From Vicia villosa (taxonomy: Eukaryota; Streptophyta; Magnoliopsida; Fabales; Fabaceae): DNA of 64,000 nt. The stretch spans positions 81,910,469 through 81,974,468 of the forward strand of contig NC_081185.1 in NCBI RefSeq assembly GCF_029867415.1, given 5' to 3'. The first letter of the stretch is position 1. Every line of letters begins with the position of its first letter. Both the position numbers and the translations under genes were made by a program. Positions 21,091 through 34,860 of this stretch are shown piece by piece. The notes beneath the pieces were generated by a model. The model did no database searches, had not been told where the DNA came from, and worked only from the letters and a program-made list of their open reading frames with translations.

Positions 21091-22140
21091 TAGAATTATA
21101 CCTCAATTTTTTTTACATGAGGTGAAATTGTTGTCATAAAATATAGTATTTGTAGTAGTGACTTTACAAAACCGTCTTGTGTGAGGACTGATCTCCACTT
21201 ATATGTACATGATCAAGGTCCATATTGTCTAATGTAAGACTCTTAACATACTTCCTCACACCTAAGACTGAAAATCTAGAGTGCGGAAACAAATTGTGGG
21301 TGACTCGACAGCAGAAATCTAATAACATGTGACTCTCTAGATCTTAAACGAAACTCTTGATATCATGTTAAAAAATATGGTCGAACTTAACTCATCTCTA
21401 TAAAGTCAAACTGTAGAGTGAGAATTATCCCGATTTATAAATACATAATCAAATTATATATTATTTGATGAAACTCTTAATATTATCTATCAAAAAATTA
21501 GCTAAATCTAATTCAACTGTTTTGAGTGTAACCTACCAACTAAAAGCTTTAAAGAGAGAATCAGAGTCCTAGAGTCTTTCCAATCAATAGGAATGGGATA
21601 GCAATTTACTGTATCTGCCAAGATGCTAAAATCCAAATATCAATATGAACCAAAAGTTTTCCTCCTAGTGGGGGGTAGGATACATAATATTTCACGTGGA
21701 TCTTTTTAATTAATTTGTTGCACAAATACGAACATTGCTTACTGTATATCTACACTCTTTCGTGACCACTCTATGTTTGCTACCTTATGTCCTCTCAAAA
21801 TCATAAATTTTAAGTTTCATTAGGTAACTTTTTTTGTGACCACTCTATGTTTACTACCTTATGTCCTGTTGCTTTTATAATATATACTATTAAATATGTT
21901 TTTAATAGGGATTAAAAATAGAAATTAAGATATTTATAGAGAGCTAAAACATATTTAACCCTCATATTATTTTGACTCAACATAAATAAATAATAATAAA
22001 AAATATAATAATAATATTAATAATGATAATAATATAATATTTAGTCACTACTATAAATAATAATATAAATAATATAAAATAATATAATATTTAACTAATA
22101 ATAAGGAAAGAAAATAATATTAATAATATAATATTCAACT
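21091..22140. other. intergenic AT-rich sequence with old repeat traces
   Basis: No gene found. Two loosely similar stretches (about 21155-21270 and 21350-21500) share a pattern of ACTTAACTCAT-like and CTCTTAA-like phrases also seen in dispersed legume repeats. The family could not be named. Confidence 0.3.
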
Positions 22141-22141
22141 A

Positions 22142-22159
22142 TCACGATTATAATAATAT

Positions 22160-22214
<55 letters not shown>

Positions 22215-22355
22215 TAATATTTAACTAATAATAACAAAAGATAATAATATATAATAATATAATATTTGACTAAATATAATAAAATAATAATATTATAATA
22301 TTCAACTATCACTATTATAAAAATTATAATTATTTATCTATTAAACAATAGTCGG

Positions 22356-22413
<58 letters not shown>
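22142..22413. repeat. (TA)n microsatellites, two tracts
   Basis: Uninterrupted TA tracts at about 22164-22209 and 22357-22413, separated by AT-rich, partly (AAT)-like sequence. Confidence 0.9.
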
Positions 22414-22417
<4 letters not shown>

Positions 22418-22577
22418 CTATTATATTGACACTATAATAATAATTAATCACAATAATATGTGTATCCCAATTAACATTAATATTTTATACAATTCAATAT
22501 GTTAATAAAATATTCCTAAAAAAACTTTCAAATAAATTTTTTTGTTAATTTTTGTAATTTATATCACAATTAACATG

Positions 22578-22686
<109 letters not shown>

Positions 22687-22910
22687 GAGTTTATAGTAAT
22701 AGCGAATTTTGCTTTTCCCTCTCTCCTTACCTTTTGACAACGGTTTTTTCAAAAAAACCGTTGCCAAAACCTGCCTTTGACAACGGTGGAGGTAAACTGA
22801 AACACGCTCATATTACATGGATAAATTACTATTAACCCTAATAATAATATCCAGCTACCACTATTACAAATAATAATAATAATAATAATAATAGTAATAA
22901 TAATAATATT

Positions 22911-24486
22911 TAATTTCCATTATTAAATCATATTACCAAAAATAATAATAATAATAATAAATAAGTAATATAAAAAGTGAGAATAGAAAGAAATTAAATT
23001 AAGATACGAGAAAAATAAAGAAATACAAAATTTATAAAAAATATTATATCAATGACTCTTACAAATTAATAATATCTAATTTTATTCCTTTTAATACTAT
23101 TTAAAACTAAATATGTCAACTTTTTTACGTCTTTTATTGTAAATTATTCTATATATTTTTTACTATCCATAATAAAAAAATGGAAAATTAAGATTAAAAA
23201 TATTATATCAAAGACATTTATAAATTAATTATTTAAATATATAATTTATCAAATTAAATTATGATATTTTTATATATACCATGTCAAAAAAAATTCTCTC
23301 AGGTAAAAATTAGGATAAAAATATTATATTTATATATAATATCTCTTTCATTTTTAAAATGACTATCTCTTTTTAATGTTTTCCCATAAGTATATATTAA
23401 ATGATCCGCTTTATAAAACTATTAATTGTATAACTTTAATTTTCACCATTTTTTATTCTATTTTCTTTAATTTCCATCATTTTTATTCTATTTTCTATAA
23501 TTATCTTTTTAATGCTTATTGAAATTATAATTAATATACAGTACAATGATGTTAATGCATATAGAAATTAAAAACAAATATTAAATATGTCAATAATTAC
23601 TTATATAACAAAATTAAAAACAAATAGAATGAAGTAAAAGTGAAATGATTTTCTATTTTATTGAATTTATTAATTCATAAAATATATTTTTAGTAGAGTT
23701 ACATTTTGAGAATATATAATACTCAATTTTTTTATTCATATTTTTTATAATTATAAATTATTCAGGGTTTATAATTTTCAATAAGAAAATTGTTTTTTTA
23801 ATATTATTTTAATAAATGGAAAATTTTAGATTACATAACATTACATTACAATTAATTTTGAATAAAAATAACATTACTTTATTATATATTTTATTTATAT
23901 TTACATAAACCACTTTTTAAATTTCTCTACATTTTGATATACTTTTTTTTAAATAATCTGTTTTTCAATTGAATTAAATTTTAATAATACATAATACTCT
24001 ATTTAATTTATTATATTTTATTTAGAAAATGATAGGTTATAACGTTACACTGAAACACCAATAAATTTTGTGTTCCTTTGCATTCTCCCACACCTATAAA
24101 AATGCACATAAATTCATATTATTATTTACTCGATGCTTTGATACACACTTCACAAATTCGTCATTTTCTATGATTTTCACCATGATAACTTCAATGAGTT
24201 TTTTTTTCTTTCTTGCTATGTTTTTTTAGATAAGTTTATTTTATTATTAAATTTTATATTCAATTATTCTATTTTATTTTCATGTAAATTATATTGTATA
24301 TCTTGGTTCATCATATGTGATTGACTTCGTGGTTGAAGTGGATCTAATTAAGAAGGAACACAAGATATGAATATTAAAGATCACCATTAGGCTTTTTTTT
24401 TTGTTCCCATAACACTCTCCATCCAACAAAGTTATATTGGAGACCAAAACATGGTTAAAGGAGCTTTAGATGATCTTGAATAAATA
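22911..24486. other. AT-rich sequence without recognised features
   Basis: Very AT-rich. I see no coding frame, terminal repeat or RNA gene. It probably consists of decayed repeats. Confidence 0.4.
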
Positions 24487-24797
24487 AATTTTGTCAAAAT
24501 ATCCTTTTTGATCCTGTAAGTTTACATCAAGACTCATTTTGGTCCATTTACTTAAAAATGTTCATATTAGTTCTTTAACTCTTCAAAACGTTTCCTTGTA
24601 GTCTTTTTAGTCTAATTAACAACGAATTTAGCGGCCAATTTATGAGTTTTTCCGTCGCTAATTAGATAAAAATGACTAAAATGAAACATTTTGAAGAGTT
24701 AAGAGACCAATATGAACATTTTTTAAGTTAAGGAACCCGAATGAACATTGAGGTAAACTTAGGGAACAAAAAAAGTGTTTTGCCATAAATTTTTATT
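24487..24797. mobile_element. foldback MITE (about 310 bp)
   Basis: Two inverted arms of roughly 150 bases pair along their length. For example TGTTCATATTAGTTCTTTAA on the left answers the complement of AAGAGACCAATATGAACA on the right. The ends read TTTTGTCAAAATA and, complemented, TATGGCAAAACAC. There is no coding capacity. Exact ends and target duplication are uncertain. Confidence 0.6.
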
Positions 24798-25809
24798 ATA
24801 ATTTTATTCATATTTAATGTTCCACATGCTTCTGCTCATTGTGAGTTTAAATATGTGAGTTTATTTTTAGATCTTCACTTTTTCGGTACTTTTTGAAATC
24901 AGACCTGAGTCACCTCCGATTCTCGATCCAGACGGTTGAACAGGACGATTCAGTCCGGTTTTTAAAACATTGGTTATTATCATGTTTTGAAAATTCCAAC
25001 TTTTTATTTTAGTGTCCTTCATTTTATTTATACTTTTCTAATACAATTTAGTAGATGAACAAAACTTGTGCAACACACAGTTATATATGATTTCTAAATA
25101 TATAAACAATAAAATAACTGCTATAATTTATAAATTATTAAGAATCATCAATACCGATGAAATTGAAAAAAAAAACTATTTAAAGTTCTATTTTCATTTT
25201 TAAATTTATTTTTTTATTTAATTTAATTATTGATGTGATAACAATCAATTTATTGAGATTACTAACCCATAATAAATAATAGTTTTCTATACTCCACAAA
25301 ATAAACAATCCATTAATTAGGTCACCTCATATATCTTCTACTACAATAAACAAACAAAAAAAAATCATAAAAATATGAATGGAATTACTTGATTAACATA
25401 GAAACACCGTCAAAAAAAATCAATATGGTAAGATATAATATAATTTTAAAAAATATATCTAGATAATATATGACTTAAAACTTTTTTTAGACTTGACATT
25501 GAATAAAAAAAATTCTTAGATTTTGTAAATAAAAGAGTAAACACTAAATAATAATTAAAATTTAGATTCATCTACTCTTATATTATTATGAATTTAATTT
25601 AATAATTAATCACAACTAATCTATACAAATCATTTAATATAACACTTTTTTTAATATTGTATTATTAACGTAAATATGACATATCTTTCAAATTTAAAAA
25701 ACATAATTAAAATTTTTTATACATAAATAAATTATTAAAGATTTTCATATTGTTAAATAATTTTTTTTCTTAAATATAATATTAAAGCACATTTAATATT
25801 ATGATTATA

Positions 25810-25814
<5 letters not shown>
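24798..25814. other. AT-rich sequence without recognised features
   Basis: No gene seen. ACTTGTGCAACACACAG near 25068 resembles ACTCGTGCAACACATGG near 25878, so two copies of some short repeat end may be present. Confidence 0.35.
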
Positions 25815-25851
<37 letters not shown>

Positions 25852-25895
25852 TATTAAATTAAAAATTATATAAGCAAACTCGTGCAACACATGGG

Positions 25896-25929
<34 letters not shown>
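25815..25929. repeat. (TA)n tracts flanking the left end of a MITE
   Basis: TA tracts at about 25816-25848 and 25899-25929. The second directly touches the MITE at 25930. Confidence 0.9.
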
Positions 25930-27770
<1,841 letters not shown>

Positions 27771-28206
27771 TGTCAAAATGGCTACTCGGCCTTAAACGGG
27801 CCGGCTCTTGCGGACCTCGGATTTTTCAGAGCTGGGAAAAAGGAGCTATTTTATAATATAGACAAAAAATTACTACCTCAGTCCGGCCTTAGATGGACTT
27901 CGGGCTACCTGGCCCTAAAAAAATTAAAATAAAATCTCATACTATTTATTATAAATAACATTAAAAATTATATTTTTAAATATAATACATTTTTAAATAC
28001 TATATTATCTTTTATAAATATTATAATGTGTTTTTAAATACAACACATGTCTAAATTGTAAAACATAATACTCGAAACTAATAGAATACAAGGAAAGAGT
28101 GTTGATTATATTAATGTATAACATTTAAAAGATAGAGATTGAATAGAATAGAGATAAAATTTATTGAGGTGAGAAATCAATGTGTTATTTTAGTATGATA
28201 ATATAA
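27771..28206. mobile_element. unnamed transposon, left part (host of the CACTA insertion)
   Basis: Starts near TTCTGTCAAAATGGCTA with GGGCCGGC, and its presumed other end at about 42395 is TAGCCCATTTTGACAACTC, an inverted counterpart. A related second copy is seen at 42409-42543 and 47445-47560. Non-coding. It looks like a hAT- or MITE-type element, but no target duplication was found. Confidence 0.4.
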
Positions 28207-28219
28207 CACTACAAGAAAT

Positions 28220-28600
28220 ACACTCCCTAGCCACGTGAAGTTGGGACGTGATTATCACGTGGATAAAAAAAAAAAAGGTGTGACGTGATAATCACGTCAC
28301 TAAAATTTTTTATATTAAAATATTATGTATAACGTAAATATTGTGTCAGATTTTTTATTTTAAAAAAAATTACAACGTGGGAATCACGTCGCAACCCTAA
28401 AACTAAATTAAAAAAATTAAACAAGCGATGACATTCACATGGGGGGAGTTTGAAAATTTTCAAAATTTAAGTTGTGACATGTGATTCACATCGCTAAAAA
28501 AAAAGTTCTGACTTGACTATGATTGGAGCAGACTTTTGCAGGTGAGAATCTTATTTATTACCGTTGACAAGGTTGCGACGTGAAATTCACGTTGCTGGTT
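28220..28600 (+). repeat. 5' subterminal repeats of the CACTA element
   Basis: Motifs such as GGACGTGATTATCACGTGG, TGACGTGATAATCACGTCAC, ACGTGGGAATCACGTCGC and GCGACGTGAAATTCACGTTGC are spaced over 380 bases. Such repeats are the usual binding sites of the TnpA-type protein. Most copies are palindromic around an AT-rich centre. Confidence 0.75.
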
Positions 28601-28926
28601 GGCTTATAAGATAACGCGTTTCACTTTCTCCCTCTCAGACCCATTCGTTCCCATTTTTTTCTTTCACTCTTTCACTCTTCCAAACTCAAACCCAGATTTC
28701 ATATACTTTCAGCTCACAAATTTTTTCTTCAAATTTCTTCCATTGTTTTATCAAAAGTAAGTTACATAAATAAATTTTTATAATTACATGAATTAATATT
28801 TCTGTTTGTTAATTTAGGTTTTAATTTTTTTCTAAGGTTTTGAAGAGAAGAAGATTGAAGAAGAGGAGGGTTGAAGGAGAAGAAAATTGAAGGAGACTGA
28901 AATTTGAAGGAGGTTGAAGAAGAGGT
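28601..28926 (+). promoter_or_regulatory. CACTA transcription start region and leader exons
   Basis: TTATAAGAT near 28605 is a TATA candidate, followed by a CT-rich leader. A splice donor A|GTAAGT lies near 28757, then a purine-rich second leader exon (about 28838-28925) ending at AAGAG|GTATTT. There is no coding frame. This matches En/Spm-type genes whose transcript starts near the left end, but splicing is inferred. Confidence 0.45.
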
Positions 28927-29077
28927 ATTTTTGCTTCTTTTTTAATTTAGTAGATTAAATGGTAAGAATGATAAAAATATTGTATATGATATAAATGTTA
29001 ATTTTGAGTTTAGGAGTTGAGAATGTTATAAAAATGTTAAGGTTTTTTTTTTTAATATGTTTTATATTTTCTAAACA

Positions 29078-29499
<422 letters not shown>

Positions 29500-31622
29500 T
29501 ATTATTATTATTAATTGTTTGTGTTATTTAATTACTTGATGTGTTTTGTGATTATTTGAATATGTGTGATATTTGGATAATTAGTTTGCAGTGATAATAT
29601 TAGTAAATTAGCTAATGGACCTAATTAATTAGAAAGAGTAGTTGGGTGGGTTAAGCCCATTATCATAAAATAGAGTTAGTAGAGATTTGTAAGAGAAACC
29701 TAATTATAAGAAAAAGAGAGAAAGATAGAAAGAATAGAAAAGAGGCTAGAGAAGAGTGGAGAAAGAAGAGAAAGAGAAGAGGATTGTAGATTCTTGAAGA
29801 GGGAGGATTAAAATTAAAGGTAAGGGTTAGAATCCAAATTATCATAGGTTTATATGATTAGGTAATGTGGTGTGTATGTTTGTGTATAATCTACTCATCT
29901 TTCAATTTCATGGATATGGAAAATGTTAGGGTTTGGTAGATTTCATAAGATTGTGTGAATAAAAGCATGTTTGATGATATTTTTATGTGAACACATGGTT
30001 AAAAACATGTTTAGGAACCTTATATGTGTGTGCTAAATTGTTGTCAATTGATGCAATAAATTGTATGAGGGTTAGTGGTTGTTGTATGAGGTGAATGGGG
30101 AAGGAAAATGGTGATTTTTGGGTTTTTACGCAGCATGAGTCGACCTATACATAAGCCAGGGTCGACCTAAGCTAACCCGCAAAGGCAAAAATCTAGGTTT
30201 TTTTTCAGCATGAGTCGTCTCATGGGTCGACCTGAGCAAACCCACAGGTTATCCAATTTTTCTGGCAGATTTTGTAAAGACCATAACTTTTGATCCGTGA
30301 CTCCATTTTATGCGTCGTTCGGAGCGTTAGGAAGCTAATTTGATATTCTATATGATTTGATATGATAGGATTTGTTAGCACTTGATGAGTTATTTCTGAT
30401 ATTATTATGTGGATAACATGTAATCATTTATGTGTACATTATGAACTAATGACTTGTGAACTAATATTAATGGATGTGTTGAGTGATGTGATATCCATGA
30501 TATGTTTGAATGAATATATATACTATTTGAATGTATCTTGTTGATAATGATCATTTGAAATATGTATGTATGGATATGTGAGCTAATGAATGATGATGCA
30601 ATGCATGAGATGCTAGACTTGAATACATGTGATTGATTGATGTGTGTTAATTGAAGCATTGTTTGGTATTGGAGTCATTTTGTGTATGTTTTGAAATGTT
30701 GGGAAGATGTGATTGTGTAGTTTAAGAGGTAGAGATCATCTTATATGCATGAGTCTTGTTTTGTTGCACACTTACACAAGCATGAGTCTTTGAAAGTGGC
30801 AATGTTGAGTAATCGCGCGAAGATTATTTGTTTGTCCCAGACTTAATGCCGAACGGGGTTTGAAAGCTTAATGCTGAATGGAGCTTTAGATGTGGTTATC
30901 TAGTCTCTAGAGAATGACAATTGAATCGCCGGAAATGATAACAGAGGGATCTACATGCATATCGCATAGAGTCACACTTGAGTCGCACGTGTCGGTGTGA
31001 AATGTTGTTGTGTGTGATTATGTGATATGATTTGTGTGGATATGATTTGGTTGATATGCATATATGTGGATTTGGTGAATCATTTGACATGAATGATTGA
31101 ATGTGTTGTGGATGTGAATATATATGTATTAATGGTATATGTATATATGTTGATGTTGTGATTTTGATATTGCATACTTGATTGTATTTCATTAGGTAGA
31201 GAGTCAAATGCTCTGGTCATGTAACACTTGGGAGGGTTTATTTGAACTCATGTTTTGGCTATTTGGATATTATGATCTTTTGTATATTTAATTTGATATT
31301 TGGATATGTTGTTAAAGGCTATGTAGCCTAGATCTTGAATTTCATATAGCATAAAGATTATGTTATTTTGCATTGGTAGATGAATATAGTATGGGATATA
31401 TTCATTTAAATGTTTTGAGTTAATATTTCTTTCGCGTGCGATATGCATTATTTATGAAAGCATGAGGTATCAAATTGTGTTATGATATGATTAGTGCATG
31501 TTTGGTATGTTTGTTATAGGTTTTCACTGCGATGAAAATAACATGTGACGCCTCTTTAGTTGTATGTATACTTTACTCTGTGAATAATATGTTATATTTG
31601 GGGTTAGAAAATGGGTGTTGCA
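29500..31622 (+). repeat. 5' LTR of the gypsy element, incomplete
   Basis: Aligns with 34908-37313 from TATTATTATTAATTG onwards and ends GGGTGTTGCA. It lacks the TGTAACATCC start and the segment matching about 36587-36885 of the 3' LTR. The next bases (TTAGTCGTATCACAGC) are a poor match to a tRNA-Met primer site, so that site is decayed. Confidence 0.8.
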
Positions 31623-31745
31623 TTAGTCGTATCACAGCATGATCGACCAGTTGGTCAAGGTCGTTAATGTCTTTTATTCCCGTTGTATTTGATTTGTGTA
31701 TCTGCAACGATCAATATTGTTTTGTTTGTTTGTGTTGTTGGTTGT

Positions 31746-32189
31746 CTTAGGACGATGGTTGCTGGAAGGAATTATCAGACGCATGATTTGGAGTTGGACG
31801 TTGTTGTGTTTATTTTGAAACTTTGGAGGCATTATTTGTTTGGGTCGAGATTTGATGTGTATAGTGATCACAAAAGTTTGAAGTATTTGTTTGATCAAAA
31901 AGATTTGAATATGAGGCAAAGGAGATGGTTGGAATTCTTGAAAGAATATGATTTTGGTTTGAACTACCATCCTGGAAAAGCAAATGGTGTAGCCGATGCA
32001 TTGAGTAGGAAATCATTGCATATGTCTATGTTGATGATGCGAGAATTGGAATTGTTGGAACAATTTCGAGATTTGAGTTTGGTTTGTGAAGCAACGACTT
32101 TGTGTGTTAAGCTTGGTATGTTGAAGCTTACTTGTGGTATTCTTAATGATATCAGAGAAGGTCAAAAAATCAGATTTGAAATTGGCTGA
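31746..32189 (+). pseudogene. pol: gypsy RNase H domain and linker
   Basis: YQTHDLELD, then [20 protein letters not shown], then [17 protein letters not shown], form the RNase H region of Ty3/gypsy chromoviruses. The reverse transcriptase that should precede it is missing. The frame ends in TGA at 32187 through a frameshift near 32165, after which the homology goes on in the next frame. Confidence 0.8.
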
Positions 32190-33100
32190 CATTATGACAA
32201 TGATTAATCAAGGAAAAGGTGGTGATTTTCGAATTGATGAAAATGGTGTCATGAGATGTCGTGATAGAGTGTGAATTCCTAATGTTGCGGATTTGAGAAG
32301 AAGGATTCTTGAGGAAGGACATAGAAGTGGTTTGAGTATTCATCTTGGTGCTACTAAGATGTATCAAGATTTGAAGAAATTATTTTTGTGGCAAGGTATG
32401 AATAAAAATATAGTGGAATTTGTGTATTCATGTTTGACTTGTCAGAAGTCAAAGATTGAATATCAAAAACCGTCTGGTTTGATGCAACTGTTATCTATTT
32501 CCGAGTGGAAGTGGGATAGTATTTCTATGGATTCTGTTTCGGGTTTACAGAGAATGTTGAGTAATTATGAAGCGATTTGGGTCATTATGGATAGATTGAC
32601 GAAATTTGCTCATTTTATTCTGATGAGAATGGATTGTTCGATGGAGAGGCTTGCGAAGCTATACATCGAAAGCATTATTTGCTTGCATGGTATTCCGTCG
32701 AGTATTGTTTTTAGATAGAGATATGAGGTTTACTTTAAGATTTTGGGAAAGTTTGCAAAGTGCTTTGGTTACTAAGTTGCGTTTGAGTTCGGCGTATCAT
32801 CAGCAAATTGATGGTTAAACGGAGAGGACGATTCAATCACTTGAAGATCTTTTGAGGTCTTGTGTTTTGGAACAAGGATGAGCTTGGAATAGTTTCTTGC
32901 CTTTGATTGAGTTTACTTATAACAATATTTTCCATTCAAGTATTGGAATGACACCTTTTGAAGCTTTGTATGGTCGAAGGTGTAGAACTCCTTTGTGTTG
33001 GTATGAATCTGGAGAGAGTGTTGTGGTTGGACCTGAGTTAGTTCAACAGACTACGGATAAGATTAAGATAACTCAAGAGAAGATGAAGGCTTTTCAAAGT
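32163..33100 (+). pseudogene. pol: gypsy integrase, N-terminal and core part
   Basis: Zinc-binding region (EGHRSGLSIHLGATKMY, then CLTCQKSK) is followed by the core, with the first catalytic Asp in WDSISMDSV. A TGA replaces a codon at about 32271. A frameshift near 32707 moves the second catalytic region (DRDMRFTLRFWE) to another frame. Further stops lie near 32817 and 32879. From 32897 the frame is open with YNNIFHSSIGMTPFEALYGR, up to the solo LTR at 33101. Confidence 0.8.
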
Positions 33101-34347
33101 TGAAAAATTCTGGTATAACAGACTCAGAATGTCGTATGCAATGTCACGACACCTTTTGTGTCATCAGCTTAGTTGAGGCAGTACATACAGATCCCCCAAA
33201 TTTTGATTACTTCCTGCATTCAGAAGTCTATGAGTGCCTGAATCATATTAGTTCAGTTAACACAAATAATTCTGCTTTGTAGAGATTTTGTGATAGCACA
33301 GTCATTAAACCAAACACTGGTGTCATGCATGATGTTATGACATCCAAACTGAACAAACAAATAAACAATGCAGAAACATAAACAACACACAGAATTGTTC
33401 ACCCAGTTCAGTTCTAACTAACCTACTCTGAGGGCAACCAAGCCAACAAGGAAATCCACTATCAATAATCTTAATTTGAAGCTAAACTCCCCCGTTTACA
33501 ACTTCGCACTTAAACCCTACCCAATGCAATCTCTACCTAGGTTCTCCCTAGATATGGAATATCTCCATTCCACTCCCAATCATAGCAATGATGTCTAGCA
33601 GTCAATAACTCAGTCACTACATCGACAGCCTAATTCCCAACACTCTAAACACAAATAAACACAATATTAACTTGAAGTTGCTTACAAGCTTCCTCCAAGA
33701 ACACACCTTCACTCTTTGCTTCACAGCTTCTGAGTGATTACACTAAACCTGTCACCTACAGGTTTTGAGGTACAAATCAGTGACCATCCCACACACCGGG
33801 TGGTTCACCTACACAGCTAACCCTAATGGTTACATCTTTCTAAGTGCTGGTTAGCTTACAAAACTAGGTTACAAAGTTTCCTATTTATAACCTGATCCCA
33901 ATTGGACTTGGGCTTACAAATCGCAGCACTCTGGCTGTTACAAATATGCAGAAAATACTCTGCTACAAATAAGGTCTTTTAATCCTGAGTTTCCTAAATT
34001 AGAAACTGCTGAATCTTCAATCTTCTGATCTGATTCTTCCTGAATCTTCAATCTTCTGATCTGATTCTTCAATTATTCTTTTGACCTTTAAATATGCGCC
34101 ACATAGGATTACATAATACTCACATAGAATATTTTGTATCTGTTAAGTACAAACTGAATCTTCCTTCCAGTTCTGCAGGCGTGATGTCATGGTTCAAGTC
34201 ATGACATTCCATATAACATCTTGCTTTAGTACCTGTTTTGTTCTTTTCATATTACGCAAGACTTATACAATATTACATTCAGCTGATATTATGTTTTAGC
34301 CAAGCATGGATGCCAATAAGACAATTCTACATAGCAGAACATCAACA
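33101..34347 (-). mobile_element. solo LTR of the LARD family (1247 bp)
   Basis: On the minus strand it starts TGTTGATGTTCTGCTATG and ends GAATTTTTCA, and is alignable throughout with the LTRs at 53081-54317 and 58511-59747. A perfect 5 bp target duplication AAAGT lies at 33096-33100 and 34348-34352. It splits the gypsy integrase, the reading of which resumes at 34353. A TATA box (minus) lies at 33882-33889. It is the product of insertion followed by LTR-LTR recombination. Confidence 0.93.
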
Positions 34348-34352
34348 AAAGT

Positions 34353-34819
34353 CGTCAAAAGAGTTACCATGATAAGAGGAGGAAAGCACTCAAGTTAGAG
34401 AAGGATGAACATGTGTTTCTTCGAGTTATGCCGGTAACGGGTGTTGGTAGGGATTTAAAGTCACGTAAGTTGACGCCGCGTTTCATTGGTCCTTCTCAAA
34501 TTTCCGAGAGAGTAGGTGAGGTGGCTTATCGGATTGCACTGCCACCGTCGCTTTTTAATTTGCATGATGTGTTCCATGTGTCTCAATTGAGGAGGTACAT
34601 TGCGGATCCATCGCATGTTGTTCAATTAGATGATGTTCAAGTAAGGGATAACTTGACGGTTGATACATCACCTATGCGAATTGAGGATCGAGAGGTTAAG
34701 AGGCTTCGTGGTAAGAAAATTGCTATGGTGAAAGTGATTTGGAGTGGAGTGGCCGATGGAAATATCACTTGGGAACTCGAAATATGATGAGGGAATCGTA
34801 TCCAGAGTTGTTTGCTTGA
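34353..34819 (+). pseudogene. pol: gypsy integrase C-terminus and chromodomain
   Basis: Resumes the integrase frame after the solo LTR: RQKSYHDKRRKALKL, then the GPF-like block RFIGPSQISERVGEVAYRI, and LHDVFHVSQLRRYI. The end, with VKVIWSGVADGNITWELE, is a chromodomain-like tail that targets integration to particular chromatin in this lineage. A frameshift near 34783 separates the last residues (RESYPELF). Confidence 0.8.
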
Positions 34820-34844
34820 GGTAATTTTCGAGGACGAAAATCTT

Positions 34845-34860
34845 TTAAGTGGGAGAGAGT
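34845..34860 (+). promoter_or_regulatory. polypurine tract of the gypsy element
   Basis: AAGTGGGAGAGAGT immediately precedes the 3' LTR start TGTAACATCC at 34861. Confidence 0.75.

Noticed and set aside
30405..31448. Minus-strand His/Ser-rich frames, repeated at 35801-37139
   Set aside because: Both sets lie in the two gypsy LTRs and mirror each other; LTR sequence, not genes.
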